Of a stretch of DNA of 45,016 nucleotides, positions 30,360 to 37,035 are shown in pieces. Origin of the DNA: Pseudomonadota bacterium. GTDB taxonomy: Bacteria; Pseudomonadota; Gammaproteobacteria; Burkholderiales; Sulfuricellaceae. A model generated the notes under the pieces. It was not told where the DNA came from. It did no database searches and saw only the letters and a program-made list of their open reading frames with translations. The position numbers and the translations under genes were made by a program. Location of the stretch: assembly GCA_021801705.1 (NCBI GenBank), contig JAJYXP010000010.1, positions 1 through 45,016 on the forward strand. Reading direction: 5' to 3'. Position 1 is the first letter of the stretch. Every line of letters begins with the position of its first letter.

Positions 30360-31879
30360 GGGCGTTTTCCTTTAACAAGCATTATGGCGGGCGAAAGTTC
30401 CAGCAGCGGCCTGCAGGCCGCCGACAGGGTTGCGCTGGCGGAGATCAAAAGATCGATTCCGCCGAAGCGGCGCACCGCTCTGTCCAGCGCTGCCTTGATT
30501 TGCTCGTGGTCGGAGGTGTCACAGACGAGGCCGAGATAGCCGGGACGGAGATGGAGCGACGCGACGGCCGGGCCGGCATCCAGACCGGCCACGGCCGCGC
30601 CCTGGTCGAGCAGCGCCTGCACCTTGCCCCGGTTCGCCAATGCCGAGCCTACCAGCACAACCTGGCCGGCCAGCGTGTCTTTGCTGCGGACGGCCCGTTC
30701 GAAGCCGCCGTATTCGATTTCGGCGGCGAGAACCTCGCTCGGCGGCAGGGAAACGTATTGTTCCAGCGCCTCTGCGCGGGCCTGGATCTTCATGCTGTGG
30801 CGGTAGATCTCGGCTGCCGCGTCGGCATAAAAGGCATTTACGCCTGCGGCGATGAGACCCCATTCCGGGTCGAGAACGATGCGCGGCGCCGGATCCGGTA
30901 GCCGCGTCGCATCCGCAGGGGCGTTTTCCGCCAGGTATTCCCGGTATCCCTTGACGAAGCCTGCCACATCGCATCCCAGCATCGGCAGCCGCTTGGTGAA
31001 CACCGCATGCTGCGGAGTGGCCGGGCCGCGCCGGGAAAGCGAGGCCAGGTCGGGGCGGCGGGAAAAGGCGAGGCTGAGCAGGTCGGAGGAAACCGTCGTC
31101 ACCACGGGAAAGCCGGCGGCCAGGGAAATGTCACGGCGCAGGGCGGCAATGGCCTCCAAACCCATCCCCCTCTCGGGGGGAAGGGGTTGGGCCGCGGGAA
31201 AACGAAGCGGAATGTCCCAGGCATGGCGCGACTTGAGATAGTCCTCGGCGCGGCTGACCAGCGCTATCATGCGCCCGTAGGATTCCCGTGCCGTGCCGCC
31301 GAAGGCGAAGACGCCATGGTGCATCAGCACCATGCCGATGGTACTGGGCGTGGCTGCATGGGTAAAAATGTCGTGGCAGGCTTTGGCCAGTTCGAAGCCG
31401 GAGTGCCGGTACGGGACGATCAATACGGAGTCGCCGTAAGCCGCCTTGAGGTGCTGTTCGCCGTGGCGGGTGTCGGCCACCGCCAGCACTGCGTCGGCAT
31501 GGGTATGCTCCACCCACTTGAACGGCAGGATGGCATGGAGGATGGCCTCTATCGAAGGCCGCGGCGAATCCGGATTTTTCAGCGCAGCGCGGAACTCGGC
31601 GGCCATCTGCGCATTGTCGAGCGCGTCCAGCCCGATCAGGCTTTTCACGGCTTCCAGCCTTAGCGGCGCGAAATTCTCTTTGGTTACGCGGGCCAGGTCG
31701 GAGCCCGAACCCTTGATATAGAGGATGTCCTCGCCGTCCTCGCGCAGCTTGACCGACGTGTTGCCGCCGCCATACATCACCAGCGCCTTTTCGCTGCCGA
31801 GCAGGCGCGATGTCCAGGCACGCAGTTCCAGTTCGCTGGCGCAGCGCCCGGCTTCCTTTTCGTCCCACAGGCTATTCAT
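30356..31879 (-). CDS. Class II aldolase with a truncated short-chain dehydrogenase domain
   Basis: A 507-residue protein. The N-terminal class II aldolase domain (about 1-250) keeps the phosphate-binding GGGNTSVK (37-44), IKGSGSDL (55-62), the zinc ligands His125/His127 in EHTHADA and a third His near 187 in MHHGVFAFGG. The middle (about 250-400) matches the linker of the annotated aldolase/SDR family. The C-terminal Rossmann half (LAGQVVLVGSALANRGKVQALLDQGAAVAGLD to FGGIDLLISASATL) ends before the catalytic YxxxK, so the SDR half is truncated and probably inactive. Overlap with mtnA suggests methylthioribulose-1-phosphate as substrate, giving DHAP and a methylthio aldehyde. Residues about 228-240 stem from an in-frame repeat. 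Confidence 0.8.
   Translation of the reverse strand: MNSLWDEKEAGRCASELELRAWTSRLLGSEKALVMYGGGNTSVKLREDGEDILYIKGSGSDLARVTKENFAPLRLEAVKSLIGLDALDNAQMAAEFRAALKNPDSPRPSIEAILHAILPFKWVEHTHADAVLAVADTRHGEQHLKAAYGDSVLIVPYRHSGFELAKACHDIFTHAATPSTIGMVLMHHGVFAFGGTARESYGRMIALVSRAEDYLKSRHAWDIPLRFPAAQPLPPERGMGLEAIAALRRDISLAAGFPVVTTVSSDLLSLAFSRRPDLASLSRRGPATPQHAVFTKRLPMLGCDVAGFVKGYREYLAENAPADATRLPDPAPRIVLDPEWGLIAAGVNAFYADAAAEIYRHSMKIQARAEALEQYVSLPPSEVLAAEIEYGGFERAVRSKDTLAGQVVLVGSALANRGKVQALLDQGAAVAGLDAGPAVASLHLRPGYLGLVCDTSDHEQIKAALDRAVRRFGGIDLLISASATLSAACRPLLELSPAIMLVKGKRP
31159..31191. repeat. In-frame palindrome inside the aldolase gene
   Basis: AACCCATCCCCC and GGGGGAAGGGGTT (31159-31190) make a palindrome of the CTCTCCC family, translated as PAAQPLPPERGMG (about residues 228-240) between the aldolase core and the linker. 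Related proteins, as I recall them, have no such proline-rich stretch here. Confidence 0.6.
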
Positions 31880-32166
31880 GGAGGTATTATCCTAGAAACC
31901 GCAGTTGACCGCTTCGCTAGACTCTCAATGCAATGATTATATTAAATTTCTTCGTAAGTTATGGGTTCACCCGTTTGGTGAGGCCGCTACGGGGTGGATT
32001 GCACGATTTTTGCGGCGCATGGCGGCGTTGCAACTCCTTGGAATGGAGTAACCATTCCGCGTCGTTGCGCCTTGCCCTACGCCCCAAAAATCGCACACTC
32101 CACCCCGTCCAACCGCGGTTTCTGGGATTATACTTGCTGACCAGTCTTTAAAGAGGATCTGTTGCC
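31880..32166. promoter_or_regulatory. Divergent control region with large hairpin between aldolase and folE
   Basis: This 287-base gap must carry the promoters of the aldolase-mtnA pair (minus) and folE (plus). AT-rich sequence near 31930-31960 may be promoter material. Bases 31989-32108 are a large inverted repeat listed separately. A GAGGA site at about 32152-32156 precedes the folE start by ten bases. Confidence 0.4.
31989..32108. repeat. Large inverted repeat, ACGGGGTGGA family
   Basis: The left arm 31989-32034 (ACGGGGTGGATTGCACGATT...) and right arm 32063-32108 (...AATCGCACACTCCACCCCGT) are imperfect reverse complements about 46 bases long. Between them GGAATGG (32040-32046) faces CCATTCC (32052-32058), so the whole can fold into one long structure. 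It resembles known GGGGCGTAGGGCAAGGCG-type dispersed repeats and stands 59 bases before folE. Confidence 0.8.
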
Positions 32167-32805
32167 ATGAGCGATTGTTGCGACCACGACCATCCCGCGC
32201 CGCCCCCCGGCGGGGTGGGCATTCCGCGCACCGGCAGGTTCGATGCCGCCGCATTCGAGCAGGCCATTACCGACCTGCTGCGCGCCTGCGGCGTTTCTCC
32301 GGACAGTACGCATACCGGCAAGACCGCGCAGCGCGTGCGCGGGCTGTGGGAAAAGCGCCTGCTCGGCGGTTACGACATGGACCCCGCCGAAGTGCTGGGG
32401 GAGGGCTTTGCCGACCAGCGCGAAGACATGGTGGTGGTGCGCGGCATTGCGGTGCACGGCGTCTGCCCGCATCACCTCGTGCCGTTTCGCGGCATCGCCC
32501 ATGTCGCCTACATTCCCGGCGGACGGCTGCACGGCTTCGGCCGCATCGCCCGGCTGGTGGACGCGATCGGCCACCGCTTCACCTATCAGGAATGGATGAC
32601 GCGCGACATCGCCGATGCGCTGGTGCTACACGGCAAAGCCCAAGGTGCCGCCTGCGTGATCGAGGCCGAGCAACTTTGCCTGCTGTTGGGTGAGGACCGG
32701 CGCGGCGACGAGCGCGTCTACACCCAGGCCTTTGCCGGCTGCTTCAAGGACAGCGACCAGTTCAGGATGGAGTTCCTGCGCGCCATCCAGGGCCAGCAAC
32801 CCTGA
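32167..32805 (+). CDS. Divergent GTP cyclohydrolase I (FolE-like)
   Basis: A 212-residue protein aligned with FolE along its length: KTAQRVRGLWEKRLLGGYDMDPAEVLGEGF, VCPHHLVPFRGIAHVAYIPGGRLHGFGRIARLVD and VIEAEQLCLLL. The zinc Cys100, His103 and Cys171 remain. Key residues differ from the usual enzyme: CEHH is CPHH (Glu to Pro at 101), the Ser before the conserved KIAR is Gly125, and the catalytic His of EAEHxC is Gln169. The N-terminus MSDCCDHDHP adds a Cys/His cluster. It may be a FolE of a divergent known branch or a paralogue with another role. The start has a GAGGA site ten bases upstream. Confidence 0.78.
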   Translation: MSDCCDHDHPAPPPGGVGIPRTGRFDAAAFEQAITDLLRACGVSPDSTHTGKTAQRVRGLWEKRLLGGYDMDPAEVLGEGFADQREDMVVVRGIAVHGVCPHHLVPFRGIAHVAYIPGGRLHGFGRIARLVDAIGHRFTYQEWMTRDIADALVLHGKAQGAACVIEAEQLCLLLGEDRRGDERVYTQAFAGCFKDSDQFRMEFLRAIQGQQP

Positions 32806-33072
32806 GCGGGCAGCTTTTTGAGCTTGGTATTTTCAGACTCAATCCAGTTTTAGATTAAATCTGTTTCATGAAAAATACTCTGGAACATATTAAAAAATAT
32901 GACATAATTCCATGAAAATTTTAATGGGACTGCCGTGTCTGCAAACGTCCGCTTGGGCGGGCAGCATACGGCGTGGCGGAATCTGCACATCGCAAGCGGA
33001 AGCGACTGGAAAGTGGGAGAATGTTGAAATTGAACCCATCCATAACAGGGCCAAGCTGTGCAACAGTCGTCC

Positions 33073-33080
33073 GGGAGGAG
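33073..33080 (+). promoter_or_regulatory. Ribosome-binding site deciding the TPP-enzyme start
   Basis: GGGAGGAG lies nine bases before ATG 33090 and is the strongest Shine-Dalgarno match near this gene. It favours 33090 over ATG 33021, which has only GTGGGAGA before it. Confidence 0.55.
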
Positions 33081-33089
33081 CCGCTCCCC

Positions 33090-34793
33090 ATGATGGATGC
33101 GGCTGATCTGGTGGTTGCCTATCTGGAGCAGATAGGCGTCGAGTATGTATTCGGGGTGCCCGGAGGCGCTATCGAGCCGCTTTACAATGCGCTCGCGCGC
33201 AACGCCCGGCGCGGCGGGCCGCGCCCGGTCGTGGCGCGCCACGAAACGGGGGCTGCTTTCATGGCCGATGGCTACGCGCGGGAAACCGGCAGGGTCGGCG
33301 TGTGCTGCGCCACTTCCGGCCCGGGTGCCACCAATCTCATCACCGGCGTGGCCTGTGCGTATGAAAATGAGATCCCGCTGCTGGTCATCAGCGGGCAACC
33401 TCCGTTGCACTTGCTGGGCAGGGGGGCGTTGCAGGAATCGTCCGGCACCGGCATCGACACGGTTGCCATGTTTCGCAGTTGCACACGCTACAGCGCACTG
33501 GTGTCCCATCCCGATCAACTGGAAAGCCAACTGGTCAGCGCACTGTTGAGCGCGCACCAGCCGGCGCCCGGCCCCGTCCACCTGAGCATCCCGCTGGATG
33601 TTCAGCGCAGCCAGATGGCGTGTACGCCGGCCTATGACCTGGCCCGCCTGCTGTTGCCGCCATCTCCCGTCGACGACGCGGCAGTGCAGGCGTTACGCGC
33701 GCAACTGGAACAGGTGCGCCGCGTGGTGATACTGATAGGCAGCGGCTGCGGCGAGGCGATCGACGCCATTCTCGATCTGGCGGAAACAATCGGCGCGGTT
33801 TTCGTCGTCACGCCCGACGCCAAGGGCTTGGTCAGCCCGGGCCACCCCCTGTACCGCGGCGTGTTCGGTTTCGCCGGGCATCAGTCCGCCGTCGCGGCGA
33901 TGAACGACAATCATGTCGACCTGATCCTGGCGGCCGGTTCCAGTCTGGGCGAATGGAGCAGCAACGGCTGGTGCCAATCGCTGCTGAACAGCCGCCTGGT
34001 GCATATCGATTCCTGCGAGGCGCACCTGTCGCGCTCCCCCATGGCGCGGCTGCATGTGCGCGGCCGCATACGAGCGGTGTTCGAGCGGCTGCTGGGCCTG
34101 ATGCGCCGGGACGGCGTGAGAGCGCTTGCCGCTGCCGCAGTGCGGAAGTCTGCGGAAGTCCCGGTGGCCGATCCCGACAAACGGGTGCCGGACGCTGCGC
34201 CCATCAAGCCCCAGTACCTGATGCGCGAACTCGGCGAGCGCTGCCCATCCGATACGCGTTTCCTGGTGGACTCCGGCAACAGCATCGCGTGGGCGATCCA
34301 TCACCTGAATCTATACGATTATCGCCCCAGCACGGGGGGGTGGTTGCGCGTCGCCGTGAATTTCGCTCCCATGGGCTGGGCCATCGGCGGGGCGGTCGGC
34401 ACCGCGCTCGCCAACCCCGCTGCGCCGGTGGTCTGCATCACCGGGGACGGCAGTTTGCTCATGAACGGCCAGGAGATGACCGTGGCGCTGACCGAGAAGC
34501 TCACCGTGGTGTTCGTGATCCTCAACGACGCCGCTCTGGGGATGGTAAAGCACGGCCAGCGCCTGGCCGGTGCGGAACAGGTCGGATTCGAGCTGCCGCC
34601 GGTGGATTTCAGTCTGCTGGCCGAATCCATGGGCATACCCGGTCATGTGATCCGCACTGCCGAGGATCTGGATGGTCTCGATCTGGGGGCGATTCTGCGC
34701 AATCCGGGGCCGACCGTGCTTGACGTGCGTGTCGATAAGGAGGAAGTCCCACCCATGGGACTGCGGCTGAAAATACTGGGCACGGCGAAATGA
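33090..34793 (+). CDS. Thiamine-diphosphate enzyme, acetolactate synthase-like
   Basis: A 567-residue protein of the acetolactate synthase/pyruvate decarboxylase superfamily. The N-terminal PYR domain has the catalytic Glu52 (VARHETGAAFMADGYAR) and SGPGATNLITGVACAYENEIPLLVISGQ. The middle domain is 190-330. The C-terminal PP domain carries the GDG (452-454)...ND thiamine-diphosphate motif (GDGSLLMNGQEMTVALTEKLTVVFVILNDA) and NFAPMGWAIGGAVGTALANP. No regulatory partner like IlvH is near, so a true acetolactate synthase is unlikely. Its two downstream neighbours are citrate-synthase-like proteins, so it probably forms or transfers an acyl group for them. Its stop codon overlaps the ATG at 34790 of the displaced citrate-synthase-like start. 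Confidence 0.82.
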   Translation: MMDAADLVVAYLEQIGVEYVFGVPGGAIEPLYNALARNARRGGPRPVVARHETGAAFMADGYARETGRVGVCCATSGPGATNLITGVACAYENEIPLLVISGQPPLHLLGRGALQESSGTGIDTVAMFRSCTRYSALVSHPDQLESQLVSALLSAHQPAPGPVHLSIPLDVQRSQMACTPAYDLARLLLPPSPVDDAAVQALRAQLEQVRRVVILIGSGCGEAIDAILDLAETIGAVFVVTPDAKGLVSPGHPLYRGVFGFAGHQSAVAAMNDNHVDLILAAGSSLGEWSSNGWCQSLLNSRLVHIDSCEAHLSRSPMARLHVRGRIRAVFERLLGLMRRDGVRALAAAAVRKSAEVPVADPDKRVPDAAPIKPQYLMRELGERCPSDTRFLVDSGNSIAWAIHHLNLYDYRPSTGGWLRVAVNFAPMGWAIGGAVGTALANPAAPVVCITGDGSLLMNGQEMTVALTEKLTVVFVILNDAALGMVKHGQRLAGAEQVGFELPPVDFSLLAESMGIPGHVIRTAEDLDGLDLGAILRNPGPTVLDVRVDKEEVPPMGLRLKILGTAK

Positions 34794-34820
34794 ACAAGGA
34801 ATCCATCCGCACCCGCATCT
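34790..34820 (+). pseudogene. Displaced 5' end of the first citrate-synthase-like gene
   Basis: The sequence from ATG 34790 encodes MNKESIRTRI, which closely matches MESIHTRI at the start of the gene at 35396. It overlaps the stop of the thiamine enzyme gene as ATGA, a usual coupled start. After it the reading frame runs into palindromic repeats and stops at about 34943. It looks like the original start, cut off from its gene by the insertion at 34821-35397. Confidence 0.75.
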
Positions 34821-34945
34821 TGTTCCCCTCTCCCGCAAGCGGGAGAGGGGTTAGGGGTGAGGGTTTGTGCAATGGAATACATGTCTCGCGGTACGCACAG
34901 CCCCTCATCCCCAGCCCTTCTCCCGTCTGCGGGAGAAGGGAGTAG
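34821..34945. repeat. Left-end palindrome pair of the nuclease element
   Basis: CTCTCCCGCAAGCGGGAGAG (34827-34846) and CTTCTCCCGTCTGCGGGAGAAG (about 34918-34939) are two hairpins around GGTTAGGGGTGAGGG and CCCCTCATCCCCAG, which pair with each other. The outer one is the left end of the element and matches its right end (about 35345-35395) in inverted orientation. Confidence 0.75.
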
Positions 34946-34952
34946 GCCAGGC

Positions 34953-35395
34953 ATGGAAAATTACACGCCACATCACCCTGCTAGTGCCTGAAGATATTCG
35001 GGCTTGGGTCAGAGAAATGCGTGGTCGTATGACTGATGCAGAGGCTTTAACTATGGATGCTTTTGCGCAATCGCCGTATCGCTGGCGCAAAATTCAGGCG
35101 ACAGCATCCTGTGGGACGCTACATCCTCGACTATTATTGTGTTGAAAATAAGTTGGGCATTGAACTTGATGGGGGGCAGCATGGCAAAGCGGTTGATTAC
35201 GATCAGAACCGGGACAACTGGTTGCATACACAAGGAATTCTGGTGCTACGTTTCTGGAATAATCAGATGTTGACGGAGACAGAAGCAGTTATGGAAGCGA
35301 TTTATCAAGCTATTGTTGCTGTTGTACCGACAACATCCCTCACCCCACAACCCTCACCCCCAGCCCCTCTCCCGCCTGCGGGAGAGGGGGGTTAA
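34953..35395 (+). pseudogene. DUF559 (Vsr-like) endonuclease gene, frameshifted
   Basis: The family pattern can be read in three successive frames. Frame one opens MENYTPHHPASA from ATG 34953 and stops. Frame two gives PEDIRAWVREMRGRMTDAEAL (34987-35049). Frame three gives LLRNRRIAGAKFRRQHPVG, then YILDYYCVENKLGIELDGGQH and LRFWNNQMLTETEAVMEAI. An extra A in the TTAACTA stretch at about 35049 accounts for the second shift. DUF559 proteins resemble very-short-patch-repair nucleases of the PD-(D/E)XK class; the ELDGGQH part belongs to the catalytic core. The open frame runs into the right-end palindrome as TPQPSPPAPLPPAGEGG. Two shifts suggest a dead gene, although sequencing error at one site cannot be excluded. 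Confidence 0.8.
35345..35395. repeat. Right-end palindrome of the nuclease element
   Basis: CCCTCACCCCCAGCCCCTCT is followed by CCCGCCTGCGGG and GAGAGGGGGGTTAA. Read on the minus strand it matches the left end at 34821-34865 over about 45 bases. It ends at the TAA that closes the nuclease frame and the next bases give the new ATG for the citrate-synthase-like gene. Confidence 0.75.
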
Positions 35396-36211
35396 ATGGA
35401 ATCCATACACACCCGCATCTGGCAGGAGGAAGCCGAGCCGGACAACGCCTTCGCGGCGGCGTCCTGCCATTGCCACGGCTACGATGTCTATGGCGACCTG
35501 CTGCTCCATGCGAGCTGGATCGAGTACCTGTTCCTGCTGTTTCGCGGCGAGGCTCCGTCACTGGCGCAGGCCCGGCTGCTGGAGGGGCTGGCGCTGGCGC
35601 TGGCGAATCCGGGGCCGCGCGATGCGGCGGTGCATGCCGCCATGTGCGGCGGCGTTGGCGGTTCCACCTCGGCGTCCTGTCTGATGGCGGCGCTGGCGGT
35701 GGGCGCGGGCGCATCGGGCGGGGCGCGGGAAGTGCGCCTCGCCATGGAAGACTGGCTGGAGCGCGGCACCGATGCGGCCCGCTGGCAGACGGGTCTGGCG
35801 GCAAAGCCGGCGGAAAACCCGGCGGATGTCTGGCCCGCCCCCGGCCATGCGCCCGGTTTCGATCCCCACGGGGTGCGCTGTACCGGGCCGGTGCGGCAAA
35901 CCCTGGCGCACCTTGCCGGCCTGGGTTGCGGGCCGTCCCTGCCCTGGCTGCAAGCCCAGCGGCCGCTGCTGGAATCCGCCGCCGGGCTGCCGCTGGCGAT
36001 GACCGGCGTGGCGGCGGCGGCCTTGCTCGACCTCGGCTTCACGCCGGCGCAGGGAGAAATGCTGCATCTGCTGCTGCGGCTGCCGGGTGCCGCGGCGCAT
36101 GCCCTGGAGCAAAAGGATTACGGCCACAAGAAATTCCCGTTTTTCCGCGTCGAACTGGAAAACGACCCCGGCCCCGCCGGGGCAGGCTTGAACACGGAGG
36201 ACAGGGCATGA
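35396..36211 (+). CDS. Citrate-synthase-like protein, subunit 1
   Basis: A 271-residue protein aligned with the short citrate-synthase/citryl-CoA lyase family: YDVYGDLLLHASWIEYLFLLFRGEAPSLAQARLLEGLALAL then NPGPRDAAVHAAMCGGVGGSTSASCLMAALAVGAGASGGAREV. Where the family has NHG it has NPG (71-73), and where it has the catalytic His of HGGA it has SGGA (107-110), so ordinary citrate-synthase chemistry is doubtful. It overlaps the next gene by ATGA. The present start was formed by the upstream insertion; the original start is at 34790. Function is unknown; a complex with subunit 2 and the thiamine enzyme is inferred from the operon. Confidence 0.72.
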   Translation: MESIHTRIWQEEAEPDNAFAAASCHCHGYDVYGDLLLHASWIEYLFLLFRGEAPSLAQARLLEGLALALANPGPRDAAVHAAMCGGVGGSTSASCLMAALAVGAGASGGAREVRLAMEDWLERGTDAARWQTGLAAKPAENPADVWPAPGHAPGFDPHGVRCTGPVRQTLAHLAGLGCGPSLPWLQAQRPLLESAAGLPLAMTGVAAAALLDLGFTPAQGEMLHLLLRLPGAAAHALEQKDYGHKKFPFFRVELENDPGPAGAGLNTEDRA

Positions 36212-37011
36212 AGGGGCCGCAACTGCTGGAAGAACAGGTCGGGAGGCTTGCCACCCGCATGGGAGCGGTTTTTCCGGGCGAACGCGCCGTGTTCCGCGGC
36301 CAGGATTTATTTACCTCGCTCAAGGATCTCGACTGGCTGGAACTCTATTTGTTCGGCATCACCGGCCGCCGCTATACGCCGCAGCAGATGCGCGTGCTGC
36401 ACGTAATCTGGACACACACCAGTTATCCCGATGCGCGTCTGTGGAACAACCGCGTGGCGGCGCTGGCGGGTACGGCACGCAGCACCGGCAGTCTCGGCAT
36501 CGCCGCCGCGCTGGCCGTTTCCGAGGCGATGATCTATGGCGGGGCTCCACAACTGCGGTGCAGCGAATTCTTGATCCGTGCCAAAAAAATGCTGGATCAA
36601 GGGGCAGACCTGGAGGCATTGGTGCGCACGGAACTCAAAGAAAAACGCGGCATCGGCGGTTACGGCCGGCCAATTGTTTTGACGGACGAACGCATCGCCC
36701 CGATCATGGCGGTCGTGCGTGAACAGGGTCTGGAGAATGGGCCGCACCTCAGGCTCGCGTTCGAGGTGGAGCGCATCCTGCTCGCCGGGCGCTGGCGCAT
36801 GCACATGAATGTTGTCGGGCTTGACGCAGCACTGTGTGCCGATTTTGGTATGTCGCCGCGCGAGTTTAATTATTTTTTCATCCCAGTCTTTCTTGCCGGT
36901 ATGCCGCCGTGCTACCTGGAGGCGGCGGAAAAACCGGAAGGTCAATTGTTTCCGCTGCCTTGCCGGATGATGCATTACGAGGGCGTTCCCCGCCGCCAGT
37001 GGCGGCGATAA
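36208..37011 (+). CDS. Citrate-synthase-like protein, subunit 2
   Basis: A 267-residue paralogue of subunit 1. Blocks recalling the family are LYLFGITGRRYTPQQMRVLHVIWTHTSYPDARLWNNRVAALAGTARSTGSLGIAAALAVSEAMIYGGAP, GIGGYGRPIVLTDERI and MNVVGLDAALCADFGMSPREFNYFFIPVFLAGMPPCYLEA. The three usual catalytic sites are altered: HGGA is YGGA (110-113), GHxx is GYGRP with Arg154, and the aspartate of NVD is NVV (201-203). A GGAGG site at about 36196-36200 precedes the start, which overlaps the previous gene by four bases. Two degenerate paralogues in tandem suggest a hetero-oligomer with new chemistry or a structural role. Confidence 0.72.
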   Translation: MKGPQLLEEQVGRLATRMGAVFPGERAVFRGQDLFTSLKDLDWLELYLFGITGRRYTPQQMRVLHVIWTHTSYPDARLWNNRVAALAGTARSTGSLGIAAALAVSEAMIYGGAPQLRCSEFLIRAKKMLDQGADLEALVRTELKEKRGIGGYGRPIVLTDERIAPIMAVVREQGLENGPHLRLAFEVERILLAGRWRMHMNVVGLDAALCADFGMSPREFNYFFIPVFLAGMPPCYLEAAEKPEGQLFPLPCRMMHYEGVPRRQWRR

Positions 37012-37035
37012 TGGGAAATGCCAGGGAGAGTCATC

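Larger units (their letters stand above)
34798..35420. mobile_element. Candidate nuclease-carrying insertion element with 23-base target duplication
   Basis: Direct repeats of GGAATCCAT(C/A)C(G/A)CACCCG, continuing CATCT, at 34798-34820 and 35398-35420, match in 21 of 23 bases. Between them, 577 bases hold three CTCTCCCGC...GCGGGAGAGG palindromes (left 34821-34865, inner 34900-34945, right about 35345-35395) and a broken DUF559 nuclease gene. The left and right ends are imperfect inverted repeats of about 45 bases, each itself palindromic. The arrangement is that of an insertion with target duplication. The direct repeats are the start region of the gene at 35396, so this event changed that gene's 5' end. 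Confidence 0.7.

Noticed and set aside
33021-33089. Extended N-terminus of the thiamine enzyme from ATG 33021 or GTG 32973
   Set aside because: ATG 33090 has the strongest ribosome-binding site and begins where family members usually begin, although 33021 is not excluded.
34821-35395. CRISPR-like array of CTCTCCCGC repeats
   Set aside because: The repeats are in inverted pairs of differing length with no regular spacers and no cas genes.
35470-37011. A single long plus-strand frame covering both citrate-synthase-like genes
   Set aside because: Its first half is an arginine/glycine-rich wrong frame of subunit 1; only the part from ATG 36208 is real.
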